The translations under genes and the position numbers were made by a program. Below are positions 9,117-17,903 of a DNA stretch of 64,000 bases, piece by piece. The stretch lies in NCBI RefSeq assembly GCF_026891095.1, contig NZ_JAPTNL010000015.1, positions 25,877-89,876 of the forward strand. The letters are read 5' to 3'. The notes under the pieces were generated by a model. The model searched no databases, was not told the DNA's origin, and saw nothing but the letters and a program-made list of their open reading frames with translations. The DNA comes from Roseovarius salincola (GTDB lineage Bacteria > Pseudomonadota > Alphaproteobacteria > Rhodobacterales > Rhodobacteraceae). Within the stretch, counting starts at the first letter, position 1. Each line of letters begins with the position of its first letter.

Positions 9117-9803
9117 TCACAGCTTGCGAAACAGGACGACACCACCATGCGACACGCGCTGATCGTAATAGAAGCCATGCGCCGACAGCGCATCAAAGCA
9201 GGCCTTGATCCCCTTTGGCCGGATATACCGGGTGTGCAGCTCGACATAGATCTTGCGCACCGATCCCAGATCGCCGCCCTTGAAGATATCGCGCTCGCCG
9301 CCTTCGATATCCACGATCAGGGCGGTGGCGCCAGCATCCGCGATCAGGTCCGAAAGGTACTCCTGCGCGATATTCTCGACGGCGATGGCATCGCGTCCCG
9401 GATCCAGCGAGGACGACCAGAACGGCTCGCGGATATAGAAGGGCATCGTCTTGTCGGGGGCCATTTCGGCGCCACCGGGAAGGGCGACGCAGTTGCGCAC
9501 CTCGGTGTTTTCCAGCCCCTGCATTTCATGAACGCCGCGGATATATTCCGCCAGTTTCGGGTTCGCCTCGACACAGGTCACATGCGACACGCCGATGACC
9601 TTGGCGGCATAGGACGAGATGTAACCAAGCCCCGCCCCCAGTTCCAGGACGCGATCCTCGGGTTCCAGAAACTTCGGCGTGGCCAGAACCTCGGCCCGCT
9701 CATAGTTGCCGCGCTTCAGGGATGCCGCGACCTGCGGCGTGATGATCGCGTCGTCATGCGGCAGGCTCACGCCGTTCAATTCATATATGACTGGCTTCGA
9801 CAC
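9117..9803 (-). CDS. FkbM-family methyltransferase (second copy)
   Basis: 228 residues. Motif I is RVLELGAGLGYISSY (residues 51-65), followed by HVTCVEANPKL with the acidic residue that holds the SAM ribose, and the FkbM hallmark ALIVDIEGGERDIF near residue 164. Probably a sugar O-methyltransferase. It is the first gene of a two-gene minus-strand unit with the GT32-like gene. The 230 bases between this gene and the sulfotransferase hold no gene and no clear promoter that I can defend. Confidence 0.82.
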   Translation of the reverse strand: MSKPVIYELNGVSLPHDDAIITPQVAASLKRGNYERAEVLATPKFLEPEDRVLELGAGLGYISSYAAKVIGVSHVTCVEANPKLAEYIRGVHEMQGLENTEVRNCVALPGGAEMAPDKTMPFYIREPFWSSSLDPGRDAIAVENIAQEYLSDLIADAGATALIVDIEGGERDIFKGGDLGSVRKIYVELHTRYIRPKGIKACFDALSAHGFYYDQRVSHGGVVLFRKL

Positions 9804-10033
9804 CGGTTGCCCCTGCCTTGAATGCTACATTTACCTGCGCCGCTTTCCACCCGGTGAAGAGAGGGCGGCGGCGCTTCACACTGATCCCTTGCACCCTCTG
9901 GTTTCCGGCGGCTTGCGCAAGAGGTCAGCGGCGCGCGGGGCATTTTGTTGCGTCGGTATAGCCGATAGGACACTACATCTGTCAATCTGCACGCAGCCGT
10001 TTTCGGCAAAAGCCCGGCCCCTGCCGCACCCGT

Positions 10034-10717
10034 TCAGGCAGGTTCGGGGGTGAATCCGAAATACGCGATCTCACGCGCAAAGACCGATTGCACCCGTTTG
10101 GCGGCGCCATTTTCCAGATCGGCACCATAGAAGCGCTGCAACTTGTGCGACGCCTTGGGCCGGATATCCCCCTTGGCGCGGACGCTGCCGATGGAAATTT
10201 CGGGCAGGCCCAGCTTGTCCGTGACCTGCGCAAACTCCTCCGCCAGATTCTCATAGCGCAGAACGCGATCCACCTGCGGTTTGTCCTTTCGCATGTAGAG
10301 ATCATAATCCGAGAAGAAGCCCAGCCGTTCACTCTCGGCGAAGGCGAGGAAATTCTCCTCCTCCGTCTTGCTGCTGTCGTGGCCATGACGCGAAATCCAG
10401 AAAAAGAACGCCGAAATCGCCTTGTCCCACGGGTTGCGCTCCACGCAGAAGCGATAATACCCCTTGGTTTCCCTGGCGAAGTGATCGGCGACGACACTAT
10501 AGGGAAGATGCGGGTTGCGCGCCCTCAGGCTGGCGTCCCTTTCGCGCAGGATACGCACGAATTCCTTTGAATATCGCCGCGTTCCGGGCGCGTGTTCCAC
10601 CAGCGGCGAGGTCAGGTCGCCAGGTTCCAGATAGGGCGCCAACGCGCATTCGATCGAGGTGCCGGCGGTCTTCTTCGTCTTGACGAAAACGAACTTGCGG
10701 CTGTGTGAAATCATCAT
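10034..10717 (-). CDS. Sulfotransferase family protein
   Basis: 227 residues. The 5'-phosphosulfate loop of PAPS-dependent sulfotransferases is VKTKKTAGTSIE (12-23), and the 3'-phosphate motif is RNPWDKAIS (94-102), matching the sulfotransferase family 2 type (PF03567). It would transfer sulfate from PAPS to a carbohydrate hydroxyl. A GGAGGAG lies upstream of the ATG-ATG start at 10717. With the methyl- and glycosyltransferases around it, this suggests a sulfated surface glycan. The acceptor sugar is unknown. Confidence 0.85.
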   Translation of the reverse strand: MMISHSRKFVFVKTKKTAGTSIECALAPYLEPGDLTSPLVEHAPGTRRYSKEFVRILRERDASLRARNPHLPYSVVADHFARETKGYYRFCVERNPWDKAISAFFFWISRHGHDSSKTEEENFLAFAESERLGFFSDYDLYMRKDKPQVDRVLRYENLAEEFAQVTDKLGLPEISIGSVRAKGDIRPKASHKLQRFYGADLENGAAKRVQSVFAREIAYFGFTPEPA

Positions 10718-10801
10718 CCGGTGCCGCTCCTCCTCACTACCTCACCTCGTATTCGTGCCATTAGCACATGTTCGCGCATCCCATCCAGCCACCGCGCGCC
10801 C

Positions 10802-11398
10802 TCAGAACGCATTCGAGAAGGCCCCGACGATCTGCGTCAGCCCGTCACGCGGCAACGCTTTCTTGCGCAGTTCGAACTTCGCCATGCGCCCGCGCGTCTC
10901 GACCGGTTCGATGAACGCCTCGACGCGGTGATATTTCGGCCGGTTGACGTAGTCGTCGAACAGCACCACCGTATTCTTGGTGCAGCGCAGCATGGCCGCG
11001 TAGAAACACGCCTCGCGAAACCGCCCGTCGATCAGCACAAGATCGGGATGGACGAAATCGGGATGATCCCAGATTCCGAGCGGATAAAGATGATAGCGCC
11101 GGAACCGCGAATGATCGACGGGATGACCCCATTTGCGGGTCTTGCCGACCCCGGCCAGATGCAGATGCACCGGCGACTCTGTCCCGGCCTGATCCAGGTA
11201 AGCCTGCATCGCGCGCAGCCAGCGCCGGTCGTTCTCCACCGAAAAGATCGTCTTGCCCGGCATCTCCGAGGCCAGCACCGTCGACCCGCCGCTGCCATAT
11301 TCCAGAATGACCCGCGCCGCCGCGTAATGCTCGCGCACCCAGTCGGCCACCTCCGGCGAAAACGTCAGTTCCGGCCGCTCCAGGTTCTGTTCACTCAT
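10802..11398 (-). CDS. Class I methyltransferase-like protein
   Basis: 198 residues. Motif I is VILEYGSGGSTVLA (30-43), followed by IFSVENDRRWL and later PDLVLIDGRFREACF, the acidic IDGR segment often seen in O-methyltransferases encoded in polysaccharide clusters. The catalytic role is inferred from motifs only. It sits on the minus strand upstream of the sulfotransferase gene, with 84 bases between, and may be in the same operon. Confidence 0.7.
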   Translation of the reverse strand: MSEQNLERPELTFSPEVADWVREHYAAARVILEYGSGGSTVLASEMPGKTIFSVENDRRWLRAMQAYLDQAGTESPVHLHLAGVGKTRKWGHPVDHSRFRRYHLYPLGIWDHPDFVHPDLVLIDGRFREACFYAAMLRCTKNTVVLFDDYVNRPKYHRVEAFIEPVETRGRMAKFELRKKALPRDGLTQIVGAFSNAF

Positions 11399-11487
11399 AC
11401 CGCCCTCTCAATCACCGCCCGACCATTGGCAATTCTTGCGTCATTGGTCAAGAAAGCAACCAGATTGTCCGCACATTGGAAACAATA

Positions 11488-11513
11488 CGGCCCCCGGATC
11501 GCTCCGGGGGCCG
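11488..11513 (-). terminator. Intrinsic terminator after clpB
   Basis: A perfect 11-bp stem, CGGCCCCCGGA / TCCGGGGGCCG, closes a TCGC loop 24 bases past the clpB stop. On the minus strand the stem is followed by a T-rich stretch (TATTGTTT), so it most likely ends the clpB transcript. Confidence 0.75.
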
Positions 11514-11537
11514 CTCTGCCTGTGCATGGTGCCGTGA

Positions 11538-14159
11538 TCAGTGGACAACCGCATCCTCGGGTGGCTGGCGGTCGGAACTGCCAAGCCGCTGCCCGATGAC
11601 CAGCCCGTCGGCCCCGGCACTGACCGGCACGGTCTCGCCATCCTTGATTTCGCCGGCCAACAGGGCCTCGGCCAGCGGGTCCTGCAACGCCTTCTGGATC
11701 ACCCGCTTGAGCGGGCGTGCGCCATAGACCGGGTCATAGCCCTGATCGGCCAGCCACTTATGCGCGGCCTCGTCCAGCTCCAGCGAGATCTTGCGCCCGG
11801 CCAGCCGCTTGAGCAACCGGCGCATCTGGATATCCACGATACCGTCCATCTGGTCGCGCGTCAGCCGGTCGAAGATCACGATCTCATCGAGACGGTTCAG
11901 GAACTCGGGGCGGAAATGTGCGCGCACCGCGTCCATCACATCGCGCTTGGCATCGGCGGCGTCCGCGCCCTCGGGCATCTGGCTCAATGCCTGGCTGCCC
12001 AGGTTCGACGTCAGGATGATCAGCGTCTGCTTGAAATCCACGGTGCGGCCCTGACCATCGGTCAGCACACCATCGTCAAGCACCTGCAACAATACGTTGA
12101 ACACCTCGGGATGCGCCTTTTCGACCTCGTCGAACAGCACCACCTGATAGGGGCGCCGGCGCACGGCCTCGGTCAGCACACCGCCCTCGTCATAACCCAC
12201 ATAGCCCGGAGGCGCGCCGATCAGACGGGCGACCGAATGCTTCTCCATGAACTCCGACATGTCGATGCGCACCATGGCGCTGTCATCGTCGAACAGGAAT
12301 TCGGCCACCGCCTTGGTCAGCTCGGTCTTGCCCACGCCGGTCGGCCCGAGGAACAGGAACGACCCCAGCGGGCGGTTCTCGTCGTTGAGCCCGGCACGCG
12401 CGCGGCGCACGGCATTGGCCACGGCCTTCACGGCCTGATCCTGACCGATCACGCGGGCGTGCAGGTTGTCTTCCATCGACAACAGCTTTTCGCGCTCGCC
12501 TTCCAGCATCTTGGCCGTGGGAATCCCGGTCCAGCGCTCGACCACCTGCGCGATCTGCTCGGGGCGCACCGCCTCTTCGACCATCACGCCGCTCTCGTCT
12601 TCGGCTTTCTCGGCCTCGGAAAGCTGCTTTTCAAGCTGCGGAATGACACCGTAAGACAGCTCGCCCGCGCGGGTCAGATTGCCCTCGCGCTTGGCATGGT
12701 CCAGCTCGATGCGGGCGCGGTCCAGCTTCTCCTTGAGGTCGCGCGCGCCGGCCAGCTTGTCGCGCTCGGCCTGCCATTGCGCGGTCATCTCGGCGGATTT
12801 CTCCTGCAACTCGGCCAGCTCTTTTTCCAGCTTCTCCAGACGGTCCTTGCTGGCGCTGTCGTCTTCCTTGCGCAGCGCCTCGGCCTCGATCTGCTTTTGC
12901 AGGATGTCACGATCCAGCGCATCCAGCTCCTCGGGCTTGGAATCGACTTCCATGCGCAGGCGGCTGGCGGCCTCGTCCATAAGGTCGATCGCCTTGTCGG
13001 GCAGGAACCGGTCGGTGATATAGCGATTGGACAGCGTCGCCGCCGCCACAAGCGCCGAATCCGAGATCCGCACACCGTGGTGCAGTTCGTATTTTTCCTT
13101 GATGCCCCGCAGGATCGAGATCGTGTCATCGACCGTGGGTTCGGAAATCACCAGCGGCTGGAAACGGCGCGCCAGCGCGGCGTCCTTTTCCACATGCTTG
13201 CGATATTCATCCAGCGTGGTCGCCCCGACGCAGTGCAACTCGCCGCGCGCCAGCGCGGGCTTGATCAGGTTCGCCGCATCCATCGCGCCATCGGCCTTGC
13301 CCGCGCCCACCAGCGTGTGCATCTCGTCGATGAACAGGATGATTTCACCGGCAGCCGACGTGACCTCGTTCAAAACCGCCTTCAGGCGTTCCTCGAACTC
13401 GCCCCGGTATTTCGCCCCGGCAATCAACGCGCCCATGTCCAGCGCCAGAAGGCGCTTGTTCTGAAGACTCTCGGGCACGTCGCCATTCACGATGCGCAGG
13501 GCCAGGCCCTCGGCGATGGCGGTCTTGCCGACGCCGGGCTCGCCGATCAGCACCGGGTTGTTCTTGGTGCGGCGGCTCAACACCTGCATGGCGCGGCGGA
13601 TTTCATCGTCGCGCCCGATGATCGGGTCGATCTTGCCCTCTTCGGCGGCCTTGGTCAGGTCATGGGCGTATTTCTCGAGCGCCTCATAGGTGTCCTCGGC
13701 GCTGGCGCTGTCGGCGGTGCGGCCCTTGCGCAGGTCGTTGATCGCCTCGTTCAGCTTCTGCGCGGTGATCTTGCCCTGCTCCAGCGCGTCCTTGGCGGGC
13801 GATTTGACGATCGCCAGCGCGGTCAGGATCCGCTCGACGGGCACAAAACTGTCGCCCGCCTTCTCGGCCAGCTTCTCGGCCTCGGCCAGAATCTTGCCGG
13901 TCTGCTGATCCATGTAGGTCTGCCCGGCATCGCCGCTCACCTGCGGGATCTTTCCCAACGCAAGATCAAGCGCCTGCACGACACGCGCGGGCTCGCCCCC
14001 GGCGCGTTTGATGAGGTTGCTTGCCAGCCCCTCGCTATCGTCCATCAATGCCTTGAGAATATGTTCGGGCGCCAGCTTCTGGTGGCTTTCCCGCATCGCG
14101 ATCGTCTGCGCGGCCTGAATGAATCCGCGCGACCGCTCCGTGAACTTGTTCAAGTCCAT
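11538..14159 (-). CDS. clpB: ATP-dependent disaggregase ClpB
   Basis: 873 residues, the usual length. With DnaKJ-GrpE it pulls aggregated proteins apart in the cytoplasm. Domains in order: Clp N-domain (1-145), AAA+ module 1 with Walker A GEPGVGKT (206-213) and FIDEMHTL, the long coiled-coil M-domain rich in Glu/Lys (about 410-530), and AAA+ module 2 with [10 protein letters not shown] and [12 protein letters not shown], then the C-terminal [10 protein letters not shown] segment. ATG 14159 is chosen because AAAGGAGAC lies 7 bases upstream; the longer frame to 14201 has no such site. A sigma-32-type promoter lies at 14241-14269 and a terminator at 11488-11513, so it is probably monocistronic and heat-inducible. 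Confidence 0.97.
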   Translation of the reverse strand: MDLNKFTERSRGFIQAAQTIAMRESHQKLAPEHILKALMDDSEGLASNLIKRAGGEPARVVQALDLALGKIPQVSGDAGQTYMDQQTGKILAEAEKLAEKAGDSFVPVERILTALAIVKSPAKDALEQGKITAQKLNEAINDLRKGRTADSASAEDTYEALEKYAHDLTKAAEEGKIDPIIGRDDEIRRAMQVLSRRTKNNPVLIGEPGVGKTAIAEGLALRIVNGDVPESLQNKRLLALDMGALIAGAKYRGEFEERLKAVLNEVTSAAGEIILFIDEMHTLVGAGKADGAMDAANLIKPALARGELHCVGATTLDEYRKHVEKDAALARRFQPLVISEPTVDDTISILRGIKEKYELHHGVRISDSALVAAATLSNRYITDRFLPDKAIDLMDEAASRLRMEVDSKPEELDALDRDILQKQIEAEALRKEDDSASKDRLEKLEKELAELQEKSAEMTAQWQAERDKLAGARDLKEKLDRARIELDHAKREGNLTRAGELSYGVIPQLEKQLSEAEKAEDESGVMVEEAVRPEQIAQVVERWTGIPTAKMLEGEREKLLSMEDNLHARVIGQDQAVKAVANAVRRARAGLNDENRPLGSFLFLGPTGVGKTELTKAVAEFLFDDDSAMVRIDMSEFMEKHSVARLIGAPPGYVGYDEGGVLTEAVRRRPYQVVLFDEVEKAHPEVFNVLLQVLDDGVLTDGQGRTVDFKQTLIILTSNLGSQALSQMPEGADAADAKRDVMDAVRAHFRPEFLNRLDEIVIFDRLTRDQMDGIVDIQMRRLLKRLAGRKISLELDEAAHKWLADQGYDPVYGARPLKRVIQKALQDPLAEALLAGEIKDGETVPVSAGADGLVIGQRLGSSDRQPPEDAVVH

Positions 14160-14240
14160 GGTCTGTCTCCTTTTTTCACAAGCGTTACCCCGGATGCGCA
14201 CCCTTTTTAGGCATACGGCTGTCGGGAACCTCGCTAATCG

Positions 14241-14269
14241 AAATGGGTAACGCGCGCGCGATCTTCAAG
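14241..14269 (-). promoter_or_regulatory. Sigma-32 (RpoH)-type promoter of clpB
   Basis: On the minus strand CTTGAA (14269-14264) is followed after 16 bases by CCCATTT (14247-14241). This matches the alphaproteobacterial RpoH consensus, CTTGAA with a CCCAT-like -10 box. It predicts a leader of about 75 bases before the clpB start. It overlaps the region upstream of the divergent pyrF gene. Confidence 0.7.
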
Positions 14270-14368
14270 TGCCTTGCGACAAAACCTTCGCCGGGCTTGA
14301 CGGCAGTGGAAAGCGCCGCGACAAGGACGGCACATGACCCCATGACCAATCAGCCAGAGGCCCGCCCC

Positions 14369-15061
14369 ATGTCCGATGACCGCCTGATCGTCGCCCTCGA
14401 TGTTCCCGACGCGCTGCAGGCGCTCAAGCTCAGCGAGATGCTGGGTCAGGACGTGTCCTTCTACAAGATCGGCCTCGGGATGCTGACCGGCGGCGGGCTG
14501 GGGCTGGCCAATGAGCTCAAGCAGGAACATGGCAAGCGCATCTTTCTGGACATGAAGCTGTTCGATATCGGCGCGACGATTGAAAAGGCGGTGCGCGGGC
14601 TGGCGCAGTTCGATCTCGATTTCCTGACCGTTCATGGCGACCCGCATGTTGTGCGCGCCGCATGCGAGGGCGCTTCGGGCAGCGACATGAAAATTCTGGC
14701 GGTGACGATCCTGACCTCGCTCGACCGCGCCGATCTCGATGCCAGCCTGATCCGCCCCGGTAACATTTCCGACCTCGTCGCAGAACGCGCCGCGCGCGCC
14801 TTCGAGGCCGGGGCCGGTGGCGTGATCGCCTCTCCGCAGGAGGCCGCCATGATCCGCGCCCTGCCCGAATCGAAAGGCCGCCTCATCGTGACGCCGGGCG
14901 TGCGCCCCGCCGGGTCCGATCTGGGCGATCAGAAACGCGTGGCGACTCCGGCGCAGGCGATCGCCGACGGCGCCGATCACATCGTCGTCGGCCGCCCGAT
15001 CTGGGCCGATCCCGACCCGGCCCGCGCGGCCCGCGCCATCCTTGACGAACTGCCCGGCTGA
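14369..15061 (+). CDS. pyrF: Orotidine 5'-phosphate decarboxylase
   Basis: 230 residues, typical for the short PyrF group. It decarboxylates OMP to UMP, the last step of pyrimidine synthesis. Visible are LIVALDVPDALQAL at the N-terminus, YKIGLGML, the catalytic Lys/Asp tetrad DMKLFDIGATIEKAV, and the phosphate loop PGVRPAG followed by VVGRPIW. ATG 14369 has AGAGG 8 bases upstream. ATG 14342 (nine codons more) has a poorer AAGGA site, and a still longer frame would run into the clpB promoter. It diverges from clpB. Confidence 0.95.
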   Translation: MSDDRLIVALDVPDALQALKLSEMLGQDVSFYKIGLGMLTGGGLGLANELKQEHGKRIFLDMKLFDIGATIEKAVRGLAQFDLDFLTVHGDPHVVRAACEGASGSDMKILAVTILTSLDRADLDASLIRPGNISDLVAERAARAFEAGAGGVIASPQEAAMIRALPESKGRLIVTPGVRPAGSDLGDQKRVATPAQAIADGADHIVVGRPIWADPDPARAARAILDELPG

Positions 15062-15113
15062 AGCCGCGCGCGTGAGTATTTCAGGCAAGATTAAGCGGGC
15101 AGGAAGAGGATTT

Positions 15114-15180
15114 GTACCAAACGCTTTCCGGCGCGACCGAATTGCGTACAATAGCGGCGTACAAAACGTCCGTTTCGTAC
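15114..15180 (-). repeat. GTAC-box intergenic element, copy A (dinB leader)
   Basis: GTAC tetramers start at 15114, 15146, 15159 and 15177. Read on the minus strand the spacings are 18, 13 and 32 bp, identical to the copies at 22512 and 62774. The 22-bp pair at 15159-15180 is an inverted repeat (GTACAAAACG facing CGTTTCGTAC, one mismatch). The other two boxes pair over only about six bases here. The element ends 16 bp before the dinB start. Its function is unknown. Confidence 0.8.
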
Positions 15181-15196
15181 TGACCCCGAGGCCCCG

Positions 15197-16450
15197 ATGC
15201 CTGCCCTCTGCCGCGACTGCCTGACCACGTTCGACAGTGGCGCGCGCTGCCCTGCCTGCCGCAGCCCGCGCATCGTTGCGCATGCCGAGCTTGGCACGCT
15301 TTCCATTGCCCATATGGATTGCGATGCATTCTATGCCAGCGTCGAGAAGCGCGAGAACCCGGCGCTTGCGGGCCTGCCTGTGATCATCGGCGGCGGGCGG
15401 CGCGGCGTGGTGTCAACCGCTTGTTATATCGCAAGAATTCGCGGAGTGCGCTCGGCGATGCCGATGTTCAAGGCGCTCGATCTGTGTCCCGATGCGGTGG
15501 TTTTGAAACCCCGGATGGAGCTTTACGCAGAAGTCTCGCGCCAGATCCGCGCGCTGATGGAAGAGCTGACTCCGCTGGTCGAGCCGCTGTCGCTTGACGA
15601 GGCATTCATGGACCTCACCGGGACCAGGCGCCTGCATGGCGCGCCCCCCGCCGTGATGCTGGCCCGGCTGGTCAAACGCATGCGCGACGAGTTGGGCGTG
15701 ACCGGGTCTATCGGCTTGTCTTATAACAAGTTTTTGGCAAAGGTTGCCTCGGATCTGGACAAGCCGAACGGCTTTTCGGTGATCGGCGAGGCAGAGACCG
15801 ATGACTTCCTGCGCGACCGACCCGTCAGCCTGATCTGGGGTGTGGGAGGTGCCACCAGGGCTGCCTTGGAGAGCGCGGGCATCCGGACATTCGCCGATCT
15901 TCTGCGATGGGACCGCCGCGATCTGAGCGCGCGTTTCGGCGCCACGGGCGACCGGCTGTGGCATCTGGCCCGCGGCCAGGACGCACGCCGCATCGCCGCC
16001 AACGCGCCGGTCAAGTCGATCTCGAACGAGACCACGTTTCCCGAGGATACCGGCGATCCCGACATCCTGGACGGGCATCTTTGGCGGCTCTCCGAGAAAG
16101 TCTCGGACCGCGCCAAGGCGCGCGCGCTCGCGGGCCGCGTGGTGACGCTCAAGCTGAAGCGCGCAGACCATGCATTGTTGACCCGACGCATTGCACTGCG
16201 CGATGCCACACAGATGGCAGACATGATTTATCGCAGCGTGCGCGCATTGCTGGACCAGGTCGAAAGCCAGGCGCCCTACCGATTGATCGGGGTGGGCCTG
16301 TCGGAGCTGGTCAATGAGGCTGGCGCCGATCTGTCGGGGGATCTCTTGGACCCCGAGGCTTCGCGTCGCGGGCAGGCCGAGCGGGCAACGGACCGAATAC
16401 GCGCCAGGTTCGGCGCACAGGCGATCCTGAAGGGGCGGTCGCTGCGATAG
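15197..16450 (+). CDS. dinB: DNA polymerase IV with N-terminal zinc-ribbon-like motif
   Basis: 417 residues. A Y-family translesion polymerase: palm residues IAHMDCDAFYASVE (metal ligand D41) and SLDEAFMD (D134, E135), GSIGLSYNKFLAKVASD, a helix-hairpin-helix region near LIWGVGGATRAALE, and a little-finger domain with VTLKLKR. Before the catalytic core is a four-Cys motif C5-x2-C8-x9-C18-x2-C21, which I understand is common in Rhodobacterales DinB but absent from E. coli DinB. ATG 15197 is the only start keeping this motif. No GTTC/GAAC-type alphaproteobacterial LexA box is seen upstream; the leader instead holds the GTAC-box element. No canonical C-terminal clamp-binding peptide is obvious. 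Confidence 0.93.
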   Translation: MPALCRDCLTTFDSGARCPACRSPRIVAHAELGTLSIAHMDCDAFYASVEKRENPALAGLPVIIGGGRRGVVSTACYIARIRGVRSAMPMFKALDLCPDAVVLKPRMELYAEVSRQIRALMEELTPLVEPLSLDEAFMDLTGTRRLHGAPPAVMLARLVKRMRDELGVTGSIGLSYNKFLAKVASDLDKPNGFSVIGEAETDDFLRDRPVSLIWGVGGATRAALESAGIRTFADLLRWDRRDLSARFGATGDRLWHLARGQDARRIAANAPVKSISNETTFPEDTGDPDILDGHLWRLSEKVSDRAKARALAGRVVTLKLKRADHALLTRRIALRDATQMADMIYRSVRALLDQVESQAPYRLIGVGLSELVNEAGADLSGDLLDPEASRRGQAERATDRIRARFGAQAILKGRSLR

Positions 16451-16465
16451 GTGCTGTGCGCGGGT

Positions 16466-17332
16466 CTATTCGGCGGCGAGCGGTTGCTGGGTGGCGGCGC
16501 GTCCGATCGCGGCAATTTCGGCGATGACCCCGTCCAGAATCTTGCGGAACGTATCGAAATGGCGATTGGGGCGGATCAGTTGCTCGTTCATGTAAAGCGC
16601 GCGGTCGATCTCGATCTGGACGGCGTGGCGGCCTCGCGCGGGGCGGCCATAATGCTGCGTCACGAAGGCGCCTGCAAAGGGGGTATTGCGCGTCACAACA
16701 AGCCCCGCAGCGCGAAAGGCGGCTTCCACGCGGTCCATGATCTCGGGTGCGGCGGCGGCGCCGAACCGGTCGCCCAGCACCACTTCGGGGCGGCGCACAC
16801 CGGTGCGGGCGACCGAATCCATGGCCTCATGGGGCATCGAGTGGCAATCGACCAGAATCGCCTGGCCGAACATCAGATGCGCCTGATCCAGCTGTGCCGC
16901 CAAGGCCTCGTGATAGGGCCGCCAATAGGTGTCGATGCGGCGTGTGGCCTCGGTCATGGTGATCTTGCCGGAATAGATCGCCTGCCCGTTCGCGACCACG
17001 CGCGGTATTACCCCGAGACCCGAGGCCACGCGCGGATTGTGGCCGGTGCTGCGCGCGCCTTCGATCAGCGCCGGGTCGAGCTCGTCCGCGCTACGGTTGA
17101 GATCGACGAATGCCCGTGGCACCCTGGCCCGGATCAGCGGCGCGCCGTGGCGCGGTGCGGGTTCGAACAACTGATCGACAAAGGCATCCTCGGAGCTGCG
17201 CACCGAATGTTCGTCAAGGTTGCTGCGGCGCAGGAAAGACCATGGATAATCGCAGCCGCTGTGAGGCGAAGCAAACACGACCGAGGTCGTGCGCCGGTGG
17301 GGATGACTCAGATGATAGGCGGCTTTCGGCAT
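16466..17332 (-). CDS. N-formylglutamate amidohydrolase family protein
   Basis: 288 residues from ATG 17332, with AGGAG six bases upstream. It hydrolyses N-formylglutamate or a similar N-formyl amino acid. Family motifs seen are VVFASPHSGCDYP near the N-terminus, RVPRAFVDLNRS, ILVDCHSMPHEA with likely metal-binding His/Asp/Cys, and GRHAVQIEIDRALYMNE near the C-terminus. No other histidine-degradation genes are nearby, so it may be one of the stand-alone members of the family. It converges on dinB with a 15-bp gap. Confidence 0.88.
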   Translation of the reverse strand: MPKAAYHLSHPHRRTTSVVFASPHSGCDYPWSFLRRSNLDEHSVRSSEDAFVDQLFEPAPRHGAPLIRARVPRAFVDLNRSADELDPALIEGARSTGHNPRVASGLGVIPRVVANGQAIYSGKITMTEATRRIDTYWRPYHEALAAQLDQAHLMFGQAILVDCHSMPHEAMDSVARTGVRRPEVVLGDRFGAAAAPEIMDRVEAAFRAAGLVVTRNTPFAGAFVTQHYGRPARGRHAVQIEIDRALYMNEQLIRPNRHFDTFRKILDGVIAEIAAIGRAATQQPLAAE

Positions 17333-17383
17333 CGTTTCTCCTGTCGAAGCCATCATAGAGCGAAATTAGCGTTCTAAAAGCCC

Positions 17384-17412
17384 TTGATCCCCTTTCCGAC
17401 TCCTTTTATAGA
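17384..17412 (+). promoter_or_regulatory. Probable sigma-70 promoter of tRNA-Val
   Basis: TTGATC (17384-17389) and TATAGA (17407-17412) are separated by 17 bases, about 65 bases before the tRNA gene. Each box matches consensus at four of six positions. Confidence 0.5.
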
Positions 17413-17478
17413 CGCGTCTCACCGGCGCGGACTCCCGCGCCCCTTTTCCTTGGGGCATTGGACTGTGTTGGTATTCAT

Positions 17479-17553
17479 GGGCGATTAGCTCAGCGGTAGA
17501 GCACTTCGTTGACATCGAAGGGGTCACAAGTTCGAACCTTGTATCGCCCACCA
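17479..17553 (+). tRNA. tRNA-Val (anticodon GAC)
   Basis: A 75-base gene with encoded CCA. The acceptor stem GGGCGAT pairs with ATCGCCC, the D arm is GCTC-AGCGGTA-GAGC, the anticodon arm CTTCG-TTGACAT-CGAAG holds GAC, and the T arm is ACAAG-TTCGAAC-CTTGT. The discriminator is A, as expected for valine. rpmJ follows 81 bases later on the same strand. Confidence 0.97.
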
Positions 17554-17634
17554 TGAATTCATCGCCCGGCGCCACTGCGCAAGGCACCCGCAACCACAGG
17601 CGCTGGCCCGCGCCGCGACAGACAGGAGACGACC

Positions 17635-17760
17635 ATGAAGGTTCGCAATTCGCTCCGCTCGCTGAAGAACCGGCACCGCGATTGCCGTGTCGTGCGCCGC
17701 AAAGGCCGCGTCTACGTCATCAACAAGACGCAGCGTCGCTTCAAGGCCCGTCAGGGCTGA
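17635..17760 (+). CDS. rpmJ: 50S ribosomal protein L36, zinc-free type
   Basis: 41 residues, [17 protein letters not shown]... ending RRFKARQG, with AGGAGACGACC just before the ATG. It is part of the 50S subunit near the peptidyl-transferase region. The canonical short L36 binds zinc through C-x2-C...C...H; here only one Cys (residue 17) remains, so this is the long, zinc-independent form usual in alphaproteobacteria. A strong terminator follows 25 bases after the stop. Confidence 0.95.
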   Translation: MKVRNSLRSLKNRHRDCRVVRRKGRVYVINKTQRRFKARQG

Positions 17761-17784
17761 ACCGCGCTCAGCAGTGACAGTATC

Positions 17785-17817
17785 AAGGCCCCGCCATATG
17801 GTGGGGCCTTTCGTTTT
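17785..17817 (+). terminator. Intrinsic terminator after rpmJ
   Basis: AAGGCCCCGCC (17785-17795) pairs with GGTGGGGCCTT (17800-17810), one G-T pair, around an ATAT loop. TTTCGTTTT follows. Confidence 0.85.
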
Positions 17818-17903
17818 CGGGTAAGCGTACCGGCGGACCACTTGCCGATGGCCCAAAGGCCGGGTTAATTGGCGCGTGACGCAGCCTTTTGGATACCCCC
17901 GCA

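Noticed and set aside
11541..14210. 889-codon plus-strand open frame
   Set aside because: It mirrors clpB codon for codon on the other strand; long antisense frames are expected in GC-rich coding DNA. clpB has full motifs, a promoter and a terminator.
15062..15196. LexA box upstream of dinB
   Set aside because: No GTTC-N7-GTTC or GAAC-N7-GAAC arrangement is present; the only repeated pattern is the GTAC-box element.
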